Of a stretch of 64,000 nt of DNA, positions 48,070-60,844 are shown piece by piece. Position 1 is the first letter of the stretch. Every line of letters begins with the position of its first letter. Made by a program: the position numbers and the translations under genes. The DNA is from Leucocoprinus leucothites (taxonomy: Eukaryota; Basidiomycota; Agaricomycetes; Agaricales; Agaricaceae): NCBI GenBank assembly GCA_013368445.1, contig JAACJO010000003.1, forward strand, positions 1,302,001 to 1,366,000. The letters are read 5' to 3'. The notes beneath the pieces are model-generated. The model was not told where the DNA came from. It saw only the letters and a list, made by a program, of their open reading frames with translations, and searched no databases.

Positions 48070-49261
48070 GATTGCAGGAAAGTAAAAGTAGAAAGATGTA
48101 AAAGTCAAAAAAGAAGAGGTAGAACGAAGAATAAAACAGTATGAGTGAGCTGTCAGCGATTCGCAGTGTGGTCACTTGTTGACCAGACAACTGCCTTTTC
48201 CGTAATTTTCATTACCTCGATCAGTTCTCCACGTGAATGCCTTGTTCTCGAGATGCAGCAAGCTTCGGTACAGCTGTCTGTCAGGACCTCAGTTTGCTGC
48301 GACAATCTTCTATTCTCAGGTACAGATTATCGTGCGTAACACGAACTGACCTCTAAAGGGGAATCAGACCACATAGCAGAAGCATTGGCTCCATCGGCGA
48401 ATACGTCCCGGCTCGGGTTACTTATGGCAACAGCAACTAACATCCCACGACAGCAAACTGCTGATATGCTCAAACGTATTTTCCCTCTTGTACGTACACT
48501 GGACAAATAACTCCGGATAATCCAAGACCACATGCTTGAAGGATACCTGAAAGTACCACAAATACTTACTGCGCCGCACAAACAACAGACATGTGCAGTC
48601 GACGATGCTGGCTTGCCGTAGCGCAACGTAAAAGTCGTGGCAAATGTGGCAAAATATCCAAGCCTCGGGGCACACGTTTTGTCTCAGGACCTTTACAATT
48701 GCACAGTCATTGTTACTGCTGGTCAGAGTCAGCTCTGGAGGGCCGAGCCGAGATGACTCGTAGTTGTACACACACATGGGCCGAGTCAGCCCCGTATCCG
48801 AAGTAGGAAGTGCACAGCAACATCAAAATTATGCACCGTCTGACATTGCCGGCGCCGCAGGAGTTCGTAATTACAATCGCGGGAGCATGCTGCCATGCGA
48901 ATTCTCAGAAAATACTTGCCAAGCCGGGGGCCGGCAAGGACAAACTGCAAAGTACTGCGTTGGTGGACTAAAACTCGGTGTCTAATTGCTTGCGGGGGGG
49001 ATTGGCAGGAGACAAGGGCTGCGTTCTATGTGGGAGGATAAATTAAAAAGGGAGGAGTCGAACGAGGTTCACGGAGGAAATATCTGGGGACCTCAACAAT
49101 GATAAGATGATCAAGGAGTCCTAATCGGGCCTTCGACAAACACGCGTGCGTAACCCTGCTTACGTTCACACGCCGTATTCCGACACTTATAACTTTCATG
49201 GATTCTCGCAGGCTTTTCTTCGTCCTCACTTTCATCCGGAACGAACGGTCACCTCGTTCAG
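48070..49261. promoter_or_regulatory. Divergent intergenic region, YPK1 / ABC transporter
   Basis: 1192 bases between divergent starts. No further gene or clear motif. Confidence 0.4.
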
Positions 49262-52200
49262 ATGTCTGACTCTCGCCCCAGCACCGCAGACGAGAAGGCC
49301 ACCGTCGTCGAGACAAAGGCCTCTCGCGGTTTTTCCTTCTACAAGAAATCAGACAAAGGCCACAAGGATCCCGAAAAGAATGAAGAGCCTGTTCCTGAGG
49401 AGGCTAAAGGCGAGGAAGTCCCTCCCGTTGGCTTCTTCGAGCTCTTCCGGTATGTCCTCCTGGTTTCCACATATCAACCGTCTAATGGACCTCTATTAGC
49501 TTTGCTACCAAGTTCGAGACCACAGTGAACCTTGTCAGTCTCATCGCTGCAGCTGCAGCTGGAGCCGCCCAGGTGTGCATCATAACCCTCGACATGCCAC
49601 AGCAATTCTCACCAACCATTTCCAGCCGTTAATGACCCTGCTGTTCGGAAACCTCACGCAAGACTTCGTCGTCTTCCAACAGGTCTTGAATGATCCCGAC
49701 ATGAAGGACAATATTCCCGCAGCTGCTGACGCCTTTCGTCAAGATGCTGCATTAAATGCGAGCTATCTAGTTTATATTGGTCCGTCCCTGATCTTGTTCC
49801 TAGTCTAACTCTTTAACTTGCTTACTCTATCAATGTTCCATCAGGCGTTGGAATGTTCGTCTGCACCTATATTTACATGTTTACTTGGGTTTACACCGGC
49901 GAGATCAATGCAAAGAGAGTCCGTGAGCGCTACCTTCAGGCGGTATTGCGACAAGATATCGCATACTTCGATAAAGTTGGAGCAGGAGAGGTTGCGACTC
50001 GCATTCAGACTGACACCCGTACGCTTTTTGATTGTTCCCGGATTTTCAAATATGCTTACGTTATTTTTCCGTAGACTTGGTTCAGCAAGGCACCTCAGAA
50101 AAGGTGGCTCTGGTCGTCAACTTTTTGGCTGCCTTTGTCACCGGTTTCGTTCTTGCCTATGCTCGATCTTGGCGTTTGGCTCTGGCTATGTCGTCGATTC
50201 TGCCTTGTATTGGAATCACAGGAGGTGTCATGAACAAGTTTATTTCGCGGTATATGCAGTACGTGATATTTATTGACATTCATCTCCATTTCGTATTTCA
50301 GTGCCTTATATTCATGTCAGGCTTTCCCTTAAACACGTTGCCGAGGGCGGCAACATGGCTGAAGAGGTTATCTCAACCGTCCGCACTGCTCAGGCGTTCG
50401 GTACCCAAGCCATCCTCTCTGGCCTATATGATCTTTTCATCGACAGGTCGCTCAAGGTTGACATGAAGGCTGCTATCTGGCATGGCTCAGGACTAGGAGT
50501 TTTCTTCTTTGTTATCTATTCAGCCTATGGGCTCGGTGGGTGCGAATTTTCTTCTGTCGCGTCATGATCCTTATGTACTTGGCTTTCCAGCTTTCAGCTT
50601 CGGAACGACGCTTATTAACCATGGTTGGGGTAAGCCATAACTGAAACTTCCATTCGGAAGCCACTCTTACGTCATTTATTTCAGCTGATGCTGGATCGGT
50701 CATTAATGTTTTCATGTCTATTCTTATCGGTTCTTTCTCCCTGGCTCTCTTGGCACCTGAGATGCAAGGTATGTTTGAAATGATGTCGTGATACCCAACG
50801 ACTCATCCCTCTTGGTAGCCGTTACGCATGGTCGTGGTGCAGCAGCCAAGCTATACGCGACAATTGATCGCGTTCCTGACATTGATTCCGCTAACCCCGA
50901 CGGCCTTAAACCCGAGACCGTGCACGGCGAAATTTCCCTCGAGAATGTCAAGTTCTCCTACCCCTCTCGCCCTAATGTTCCCATCGTCAAAGGCCTCAGT
51001 CTCACCTTCAAGGCCGGAAAGACCGCAGCCCTTGTTGGTGCTTCTGGCTCTGGCAAATCCACTATCATCTCGCTTGTCGAGCGATTCTACGATCCTATTG
51101 AGGGTGTTGTGAAACTCGACGGCGTCGATCTGAAGGAACTTAATCTTAAATGGTTGCGCTCTCAAATTGGGCTTGTGTCGCAGGAGCCTACCCTCTTCGC
51201 CACCACTATTGCGGGCAATGTCGCACATGGCCTTATTGGTACAAGATACGAAAACGCTCCCGAAGAGGAGAGACTTGCACTTATCAAGGAAGCATGTATC
51301 AAGGCCAATGCCGACAGCTTTATCAGTAAATTGCCGGATGGTTATCAGACTATGGTTGGCGAGCGTGGTTTCCTCTTATCTGGTGGCCAGAAACAGCGTG
51401 TTGCAATTGCTCGTGCAATTGTCTCGGACCCCAGAATTCTTCTCCTTGATGAAGCCACTAGCGCTTTGGATACTCAGTCTGAAGGTATTGTGCAAGATGC
51501 TCTCGACAAGGCTGCCGCAGGTTAGCATATATGAATTTGATTCTGAGTGGTCGCTGATCTTCATTTTCCTCAGGACGTACCACTATCACCATCGCTCACC
51601 GTCTCTCTACTATCAAGGACGCCGATGTTATCTATGTGATGGGAGACGGTCTCGTTCTTGAGAGTGGTACACACGACGAGCTCCTTGGAGCTAGTGGTGC
51701 CTATGCCGCTCTTGTCCAGGCCCAGAGGCTCCGAGAAGCCAAGGAAGTAACTGGCGAGAATGATGAAGTTGACTCCGGCGATAGCGCTGAAGACCTTGAG
51801 AAGACTATCCGTGACGAGGTCCCTCTCGGTCGTAGGAATACCAACAGGTCTTTGGCCAGTGAACTCATCGAGCAAAAGCGCATCACTACTCAGGCAGACG
51901 AGGTCAAGGTCAGCTACAGCATGCCCTACCTCTTCCAGCGCATGGGTGTCATTATGAAGGATCATTGGCGCAAGTATTTGATTGGTGGTCTCGCCGCTAC
52001 TGGTACGTCAGTTCTTTATCGAGTATAGCCTTTTTGTTTTAAGACTTGTCGTCTACAGTCACTGGGATGGTCTACCCCGCCTTTGGTGTCGTCTTCGCCA
52101 ACGGTATTACCGGCTTCTCCGAGCGTGATCCCCATGTGCGTCGCTTCGAAGGTGATCGCAACGCACTCTGGTACGCGACTTTTGGAGGCTAATGTTGACG

Positions 52201-54392
52201 GCTCAAGTTTCTGATTTCTTCTTTCTCTGGTCTCTAGGTTCTTCCTCATCGCCATCATTTCAACCATGTCGATCTCCCTCCAGAACTACTCGTTTGCCTC
52301 TACTGCCGCTTCTTTGACCGCGAGACTGAGAAAGCTTTCGTTCCGTGCCATTTTGCGCCAAGATATTGAATTCTTCGATAAGGACGAGAACAGTGTAAGT
52401 GGATTCACATTCTTGAACTCCTTCGTGATGGTTGATGTTTCATTAGACCGGTGCTTTGACTTCCAGCCTTAGTGACAATCCCCAGAAAATCAATGGTCTT
52501 GCTGGTGTCACTCTCGGAGCGTGCGTAGAATCACGTCGTACTCTTTCTATGCCCACTGACAATGCTCGTCTAGTATCGTTCAATCCATCGCGACAGTTAT
52601 CTCCGGTTCCATCCTTGGTCTTGCTTTTGTTTGGAAGCTCGCTCTTGTGGGAATGGCTTGTACCCCTCTCCTTATATCCACCGGTTACATCCGCCTCGTA
52701 AGTATACCTTTGAAACTGAGTGGTCCCTGACGGTGCTGACGTCTTCTCCAGCGTGTTGTCGTTCTCAAAGATCAACAAAACAAGAAGGCTCATGAGGAGT
52801 CGGCTCAGCTTGCTTGTGAAGCTGCTGGTGCTATTCGAACTGTCGCCTCGCTCACTCGGGAAGAAGACTGCCTCAAGTTGTACAGCGACAGCTTGGAAGT
52901 TCCCCTGCAGCGATCGAATAAGAATGCCATCTGGAGCAATGCCTTGTATTCGTTCTCGCAAGCCCAAGTGTTCTTCGTCATCGCCCTGATCTTCTGGTAT
53001 GGATCACGCCTCGTTGCAAGCCGAGAATACAGTACTTTCCAGTTCTTCGTCGGTCTCATGGTGAGCTACAACTTGTTTGGTTTCACCACTTACATATGTA
53101 ACTGACTTGATTCCTTCCAGAGCACAACCTTTGGTGCTATCCAAGCTGGCAATGTCTTCTCTTTCGTCCCAGACATCTCATCCGCCAAGGGCGCCGCCAC
53201 CGACATCCTCAAGCTGCTCGATTCCACACCTGAGATCGATGCCGAGTCGCCAGAAGGCAAGATGCTCGACGACAAGACGGTCCAGGGACACGTTAAATTT
53301 GAAAACATTCATTTCCGCTACCCCACAAGGCCTGGTGTCCGTGTTTTGCGCGATCTTTCTTTGGAAGTTGAACCTGGTACCTATATCGCGCTGGTTGGTG
53401 CTAGCGGATGCGGAAAGAGTACTGTGTAAGTCACATTCGTTATATCTTGACTTGATCGCAGCTAAGCCTGTGCCGATAGTATTCAATTGATCGAAAGATT
53501 CTATGACCCTCTTGCCGGAGATGTTCTTGTACGTTATAATCTTTCCTGCAGACTGAGATTGAGCTCTGATCACACATTTCTTTCGGCAGCTCGACGGTGA
53601 AAAGATCACGGAACTCAACATTCAGTCATATCGCAAGCAGATCGCTCTAGTGTCTCAAGAACCTACTCTCTATGCTGGAACGATCAGATTTAACATTCTC
53701 TTGGGTGCTACCAAGCCCACCGAAGAAGTGACACAAGAAGAGATCGAGAATGCTTGCCGCGATGCCAACATCTTAGATTTCATCAAGTCTCTACCCGAGT
53801 GAGTTGGCGAAACACTTTCCTACTCCTGATATTTCTTTCTGACGACGTCATTTCAGTGGCTTTGAGACTGAGGTCGGTGGTAAAGGGTCCCAGCTTTCCG
53901 GTGGTCAGAAACGTAAGTGATGATGAGACATGTATGAAGACCACGCCAAACCTAACGCGCTGTCTCTCTCCCTCCGCAGAACGTATTGCCATTGCCCGTG
54001 CCCTCCTTCGCAACCCCAAAGTCTTGCTCCTCGATGAGGTAGGTTTCACACATTGGTTCGAAAAACACGTGGTGCTGATACTTGTTGCCAAGGCTACCTC
54101 TGCCCTCGACTCAAACTCCGAAAAGGTCGTGCAAGCAGCGTTGGATCAGGCCGCTAAGGGCAGGACAACGATTGCTATTGCGCACAGGCTGTCAACCATT
54201 CAAAACGCTGACCGAATGTATGTATCCACTTCTTGCTTCATCATAGTGAACGTGTTGAACTCATCATTCCCTGGCAGTTACTTCATTAAGGAAGGCCGTG
54301 TTAGCGAGTCCGGAACTCACGACCAGCTCCTGGCGAAACGTGGCGATTATTACGAATATGTGCAACTACAAGCACTTAGCAAGACTGAGTAA
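49262..54392 (+). CDS. Full-size ABCB multidrug exporter (P-glycoprotein type)
   Basis: ATP-driven export pump of about 1300 aa in TMD-NBD-TMD-NBD order with many small introns. The N-terminus is charged and cytosolic ([17 protein letters not shown]). TMD1 motifs: [39 protein letters not shown]1: Walker [10 protein letters not shown], signature [14 protein letters not shown], Walker [14 protein letters not shown]-loop [11 protein letters not shown]. The linker is acidic. TMD2: [22 protein letters not shown]2: Walker [10 protein letters not shown] (split by an intron), [39 protein letters not shown]. Both nucleotide sites look complete. It resembles fungal MDR1-type transporters; it may export toxins, drugs or a lipid or peptide, and the substrate cannot be read from sequence. 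Confidence 0.93.
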
Positions 54393-54858
54393 ATGCTGCT
54401 AAAATTCGGACCTAGAGAGAACCCCTTAATGATGATACCATGACGGATTTATATTATATTTTTTCACTTTTCTCTTCTTCGTTGTGTTAATGACTTTCGT
54501 TCATGATCTTCCTCGAATCTCTTTGCATATTTCGCTCGTCACGCACAACTCAAACACAGGTTTTTGATACACTGTTTTAATGTATATAGTAATTTAGACA
54601 CGCACAATCCACGCGGCACTAGAGGCTCTTCTGAGATACATATACGGACCGACTGAGGGTGTGAAGGCCACATAAACGATAGCTCGCGCAACGATGCCCA
54701 TGAAAGTCCCCGGCGAACACCCAGTGAAGACGGTCGCATTCAGTTCCCACGGTGGGTCAGTGGTGAGCTTGTTCGGGGGACCAGACCACGTGGCCAGCAC
54801 ACCCAACAACACTCGACAAACCAATCTCCCCAGCTCTCCACCTCGTCCATCCAACAAA
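54393..54858. other. Intergenic, nothing recognised
   Basis: 466 bases: 3' region of the ABC gene and promoter of the VAP gene. Confidence 0.5.
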
Positions 54859-56280
54859 ATGTCTGTGGTCCTCTCCCCAAATCGCAATCTCGGCTTCAGA
54901 CGTATGTTTTCCGTTCTTTTCATATTCTATAGCTCACTCCTAGTCAAGGACCCCTCACGCAGGTTGTCAAACGCTCCCTGACAATTTCAAACCAAAATAC
55001 GCATCCAGTTGCATTCAAAGTCAAGACTACTGCCCCAAAGGTGAGCTATTGGCCTGCGAATAGCTGTATATATGTGTTCTGACTACATCTATTACAGCTG
55101 TACTGTGTGCGGCCGAATTCAGGGCGTGTAGAACCAGGCGAGAGTGTCGATGTCTCTGGTATGTGGGACTGCGGCGGAGTCCCGACCAAGAGTATTCACC
55201 CCAATTTCTCCAGTTATGCTGCAGCCTCTCAAGGAGGAACCTCCGTTGAACTCGAAGTGCAAGGACAAGTTCCTCGTTCAGAGCACGCTCATCACACCTG
55301 ACAAAGAGACAATGGCTTTACATGATCTTGTGAGCGGCAAAGTTGTGCCTTTGTTCCCCCCTTTTTTTTTACAAGTCGTGATTTCTCCTTTCAGTGGCTG
55401 AGTCCCGAGATGAATGATGAGGGTGTTGTCCATCAACAAAAGCTGAGAGTGCTGTACCTGCCTGCAGAGGAGGGCCCACTAGAAGAGGAGGATGAACCCG
55501 CAGGTCCGATCCGAGATGAACCGCTCAGACCCTCCGAAATTGTGCGTCGCTTGTCCTACTTCTATCAACTTCAATGCTCATTCCCCTTCCTAGCCACAAC
55601 AATACCAGACAGTAAAATCAAACAGCTCCAGTACCACCAACGGCTATACCCATCCTGGACTTCCCGAATTCGGGGTCCCAGTTCCTCCTGTTCCCGTCGC
55701 CGTTCATGAGCCTCAGCCACAACCTAGGACTCCCTCTCCACCACCTGTTCCTGAGCCGGTTGAGGAACACTACTCACAAGAGTACTCGAATGAATACCCC
55801 GATGAAAGCCACGAAGTCCCACCTGTCCTGCCGCAGCCTCAACCTCAACCACGGGAAGTCCCCATCTTTGAAGCTCCCGTTCCTCAATTCCCATCTCCCC
55901 GGCCAAACTACGAACGGATCCGCGATGAACATGTGGAACCCACACCCCCGCCTCCCCCGCCGGCCCATGCCCCACCTCCACCTTCTACCGTTGAAACTGT
56001 TTACGTTGAGAACCCCTTGAACGAGGAGCTTCTCTCCAAGTTCAAGGAGGCGCAGGCGGAGATCGAGAGGCTGCGGAATGACCTTGTTAACATGTCTATT
56101 GCACCCACATCTGAGCTTCGCAGTAGGCGGAACCGGACTATCTCTGATGCTGGAAGTACCGCCGACACCGATATTCAAACTGTCGTCGATGATCAGCACT
56201 ATCACCAGGATGGTGTTCCCCTACAAGTCGTTGTCATCATTGCTCTCGGCGTGTTTGTCACAACGTATCTTTTTTTCTGA
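54859..56280 (+). CDS. SCS2: VAP-family ER tether (MSP domain protein)
   Basis: Tail-anchored ER protein that recruits FFAT-motif lipid-transfer proteins at contact sites. Exons: 54859-54901, 54949-55040, 55098-55158, 55214-55329, 55395-55541, then a final exon to 56280. The MSP domain reads NLGFRRPLTQVVKRSLTISN, FKVKTTAPKLYCVRPNSGRV, EPGESVDVSVMLQPLKEEP and CKDKFLVQSTLI. A long proline/glutamate-rich linker follows (PPPVPEPVEEH, PPPPPPAHAPPPP), then a short coiled coil (FKEAQAEIERLRNDLVNM) and C-terminal helix VVIIALGVFVTTYLFF. The proline-rich linker is longer than in most VAPs. Confidence 0.93.
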
Positions 56281-56687
56281 TAATGTGACTCAGTATTTTA
56301 TTTGTGGTGCATAGTTTATCGTCTTTCCGTATTTCTCCCCTGTCCTCGTTTTATGCTTTTCGTGTTTGTTGTGTAATCTTCGTCTTTGGTTTTCGGGAGC
56401 GTCCGCCCTGTGCCCGTTCACGATTGTGTCAGAACCAAAACGGCTCTCCCTCGAATATTTGGGGGTAGTGTCTTTTTTCTCTTTTTGCTTGGTAGACTGG
56501 TGAATCTTCCCTTAATTATGGTGCTTCAGACACCCTATCCATGATTCCTCCTGTATATGCTTGCCCTAGCGTACTCTCTAAACACTGGTGTAGGAAAAGG
56601 AGGTGCCGATAACATGCAGAACAATAGTTATTCAAGAGACTTCTAGAACAGATGACAACATTTGATACAACGCCCTTTGTACCAATC
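56281..56687. other. Convergent 3' region, VAP / esterase
   Basis: 407 bases between two stop codons. No further gene seen. Confidence 0.5.
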
Positions 56688-58224
56688 TCAAACACCAAGA
56701 AGTTGATCTCTGACGGCGTCAGCTAGGAGCTGGTGAACACGTTGCGTTGGATGACCGCTATCTATGCACATCGGGCGCGCAGATATGTCAGCATGTGCTT
56801 GTGGATGGAGCTGTATGTGCATGAGGCCTTATGAACTTACTGTACCAAAAATAGCCTGCTGGGTCGGCACAGGTACAGAATCTATGATAACCATTCCGTA
56901 TGTCAGCAAGCTTTCGCAGGCCCAGGCATGGAGGTTCCAGAGCAGAAAGTTCTCGCCATACCCGGTAACGTCGGAGAAGCCGAACTCCGCAGGACTATCG
57001 AGGACGCTATTAAACCATGAATGAGCATCAAAGCTCATGACGATGTTACCTGCACAGCACAACATGTTAATATGACGTCACTGGAGCTGAGTAGCTGTAA
57101 ACCGCTGTTTGAGATAGGGGCTCGAGCCTCGTTTTGACAGACCTGGATGAGAACGCTCAAATTGTGTTATGTGATTCGCCAATACGCTGTTGAACAAGCC
57201 GATATGGTCTTTGAGCTGTCCTGGATTTCCGAGAGAACCCGGAGATCTTTCTTCGGGGGGTACGTTGAGGAAGAGGTGTGTCATGAGCCCATGTTGCGCT
57301 GCCAGTTCCTATTTTAAGATACAGGTTGGGAGATAATTCGACGGGAAAAACGCATATATAATAAGTGGACGCACAACTGCATTGAAGTAAGAGGTCATTT
57401 CTGTCTCCCAGAATGCCGTAAAGTTGGTTATCTATAGGGGAGATCAAATACATTCTCGCGAGACAGATACCGTCTATTACGAACGCTCGTATTACGATTG
57501 CTGTCTCCCGTATCGTTGATTCCAATCCACCATGTCGTGAGTGTTTCGTTTTTGGGGTGAGGAATTACTGTAGAGCCGTATGTGACCCATTGTGCAACTT
57601 GGTCGACTAACGGGACTGTAAAGTCATGATGCAAAGGCAGGCTGGCCCGGAAAGATTTTGATCAGATAGTTCAGAGCAATACCAGGCACAAAGATTCGGC
57701 TCACAGGTCACCGTCAATATCTGAGCCTGCGAATGCAAAGTTCCATAATTGCTGCGTGCAGTTCAATGGGCTTCCTTCAAAGCACCCGGTGAGAAACTCG
57801 AGCTATTCATTATCCGTCAGTAATCATGCGAAAGTGAGCTGGAAGCTATTTGGATAAAACAGCTCACCCAGTTTGAACCCTCAGAGCTTGTCTACTCCTT
57901 TGAGTATTCTTAGTTGCCTTTTCTGTGAGAAAGCTTACGTTTCTCGGTATGATTTCGTTTGTGAGAAGATCCTGTGGCGTAAACGCAAGATTCAACTTGT
58001 CGCCAATGAAACTGCGACAAGAGAGGTTATTAATGAATGTGAAAGCCCAAGTCCTTTTTGCACCTAAAGTTGGCGTGTCCCTTTGTCCCTTGTATGAATG
58101 AATAAGAGTCACCGAAGGCATAAACGTATTTGATGTTGTCCCACGAGAATGTTTGTGCCCTGATCGATAGAGCAGTGATTAACATGCACAAGACGACCGG
58201 GAGTACTTGTGAAATGAATTTCAT
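56688..58224 (-). CDS. Secreted CE16/SGNH esterase, copy 1
   Basis: Probable extracellular acetylesterase removing acetyl groups from plant polysaccharides. Signal peptide MKFISQVLPVVLCMLITALS. Block I: IKYVYAFGDSYSFIQGT with the nucleophile Ser. Block III: TTWWIGINDTGDS. Also EFLTGCFEGSPLNCTQQLWN, LPLHHDFTVPLVDQVAQWV, HLFLNVPPEERSPG, VMSFDAHSWFNSVLD. The end is formed by three short exons giving CTCADPAGYFWYNSGHPTQR, with the catalytic Asp and His. Many introns of about 50-70 bases. This copy has a Cys-rich end unlike copies 2 and 3. It is divergent from the P450. Confidence 0.9.
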
Positions 58225-58706
58225 GGTGGGGAGGGGCCGCCAGAGAGACACGATACATGGTGAGCAGCCAGAAGTGATTTATCCTACCCCGGTGTGCAAG
58301 GCGGCCCGGGCGCATTCGAAAAATTAGACGCTTCTGCCGCTTTGTCAATCAGATGATATGTATACGGTGACTATATTTAGATGCCTGCCTGTGGATAGTT
58401 TGCTGATATAGAGCGGAACATGCGTGGCCAAGGAGGCACATTCGGAAGAAGGGGCGGGTGAATGTGAGGGTGATTTAACGGTTGAAAAGGGGAGAAGGCG
58501 TGGTTCGGTGACAGAGTCCGCTGAAACGTGCCATCAGAGCCATGTCAACTTGTCTATCAAAGTCCATACACCGCAGTGCAGCATATACCTACAACAGGAA
58601 GGGGCTGACCGGCGAAGTGGCCATCTCCTGATGCGCGGGCGCTACTCTACTTCTAATAAGTACTTTAACTTAGTAGTAATGTCCGATTACCCGGCCTCTA
58701 ACAATC
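58225..58706. promoter_or_regulatory. Divergent promoter region, CE16 copy 1 / P450
   Basis: 482 bases between divergent starts. It contains the left member of a direct repeat (58421-58490) whose partner lies after the P450. Confidence 0.5.
58421..58490 (+). repeat. Direct repeat left of P450
   Basis: About 70 bases resembling 60771-60840. Shared blocks in order: CACATTCGGAAG, TGAATGTGAG, TGATTTAA, TGAAA, roughly three-quarters identical by eye. Confidence 0.7.
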
Positions 58707-60744
58707 ATGACAAATTGGCAACTTGTAGTCGGTTCAGTCGCTCTTGGTGGCGCAACATACCTAACTTTGCAAAGGGCTCTCTCTAGGCCAGAAAACCACG
58801 CACCAGGTCCTGCCGGATGGCCTCTCGTTGGCAATACCTTCCAAGTACCTCAAACCAAGATTTGGCGTTACTTTGAGAAACTAGGCTACGAGCATGGTGC
58901 GCCACTTTCTCTGGTCTTTCAGTAGTTTCCCGGGCCCGAGCTTAATATGCTTCCTAGGACCTATCTTTCGACTGTCACTTGCGGGAGACGAGATTCTGGT
59001 CTTGAACGATCCTGCAGACGCCGAAGAATTAGTAAGCTCACTCCTTCTGTTTGGCTCGTTTTTAGTCACCATCTCTCCCCATAGCTTCACAGACGTTCAA
59101 GCAACTATTCATCCAGGAAATCTCTGGTTTATGCTGGGCACTACCAATCCCAGAACAAACGTCTCGTCCTCTTACCCTATGGCACAGAGTTGAAAAATCA
59201 GCGTGCTGCATTCTACCAGATGCTTCAACCTCGAGGTATTTAGCCTTCGCTGAGGACCCTCATCACTGGTCCTCGCCTTACCTTCGCTATTCTCAGTAAT
59301 TGGCTCCTATGAGCGTATGCAAGAGCTCGAATCTACCAAGCTTCTCTTTGATATGCTCACTCGCCCTTTGGAAGTTGACATGAACGCCAAACGTTATGCT
59401 GCTTCTCTCGTCTTTACTCTTAGCTACGGGAAACGTCTGGCAGATGACGATGAGGACCTCAAAGCCGTTATCGACATTCTGGATAAATTCATCCAAGGTT
59501 GCTACCCCGGCGCCCACCTCGTGGATACGTTCCCTTTCTTGGATAAGATTCTTCCTGATTTCCTTGCGCCTTGGAGAGCGGAGGCAAGACAGAAGCATGA
59601 GAACGAGATGAAGGCACGCTTTCTTGTTGCAGTTAGAGCGGAATCCTTGTCTCATCCGGTTGTACTCTCAGCTTTACCAGCGTTTGGTTCTGGAAGTCAA
59701 ACAGAAAGTTGACGATGGCCGAACAGATCTCGAGTGCTTTGCTGCTCGCCTCTGGGAACAACAGGAGAAGTTCAATTTGGACCTCGTCACGCTTTCTTAC
59801 AGTGAGTTCAGTGCTTCATCATGATACAGTACCTTGTCTGGAACCCCTTTCAGTTGCAGGCTCAGCTTTTGAAGCGGGTACAGGGGCTACCGGTGGAACC
59901 ATCCTCTGGTTCATCATGGCAATGATCATGTTCCCAGATGCTCTGAAGCGTGCTCAGGATGAAGTAGACTCTGTGGTCGGTACTGACGGAGAAACCATCC
60001 CCACCTTTGAGCATCTCGATAGGCTCCCTTATTGCGTTGCCTTGACCAAAGAGACATTCAGGTGGATGCCTGCTACTCCTGGCGGCTTTCCGCACTACTC
60101 AGACCATGATGATGAATATAAAGGCCTTAAGGTCAGTAAACTTCTCCATACAATAGAAACAGTGAAGCTGATGACGGTCAATAGATCAAGGCAAACACGA
60201 TGGTTATTCCCTGTATCTGGTCTATGCAACACAACCCCGATAGGTTCCCCAACCCACTCACATTCGACCCCGAACGATTTTTAGCAAACGGAGATATGAC
60301 GTCTAGTGGATCCAGCTTGTTTACGGAAGGGCACTACGGACTCGGGTTTGGGCGCAGGTCCGTCTATTCTCAACCCTGACTGTTCATCTCATCTCGTTGA
60401 TTTATTTTGTTATCAATGACAGAATATGTCCCGGAAGATATCTAGGCTCCACATCCGCATGGATTGGTATTACTAGACTAATTTGGGCATTCAACATTGG
60501 ACCCGCCTTGGACGACGCTGGCAAACCCATCCCGGTGGATCCTGAGAAATGCACCTCCGGTATTACATCGCAAGTTTTTCTTCCCTTGTGACCTCCTGCT
60601 TCATCAGATGACACATTTCTTGTTTCTTTTGTGATTAGGGAACCTGAACCCTTTCCCGCCTCCATCGTGCCACGGTCTCCCACCCACGCTGAAACTATCA
60701 GGAAAGCTTGGAAGAATTCACTGGCTACATTGACTTCTTTATAA
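58707..60744 (+). CDS. Cytochrome P450 monooxygenase
   Basis: Membrane-anchored ER heme-thiolate oxygenase. N-terminal helix WQLVVGSVALGGATYLTL, proline-rich hinge APGPAGWPLVGN, then EILVLNDPADAEEL joined by a TTA/GT...TAG intron to LHRRSSNYSSRKSLVYAG and QNKRLVLLPYGTELKNQRAA. I-helix AGTGATGGT, ExxR motif KETFRWMP, PERF-like FDPERFLANG, and heme loop FGRRICPGRYLG with the Cys ligand. The last intron (60570-60638) begins GCAAGT and is the only way to reach the last exon in frame. Exon edges around 59614-59677 are uncertain. The gene appears intact. The family looks like the expanded agaric CYP families; the substrate is unknown. Confidence 0.92.
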
Positions 60745-60770
60745 ATCGATGATGTATTCATATCAAAGCC

Positions 60771-60840
60771 ACTCGTGTTCAAGGCACACATTCGGAAGGA
60801 GTAATGGTTGAATGTGAGCATGATTTAATGGCTGAAAGGT
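60771..60840 (+). repeat. Direct repeat right of P450
   Basis: Partner of 58421-58490; the pair encloses the whole P450 gene. Confidence 0.7.
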
Positions 60841-60844
60841 GTGG

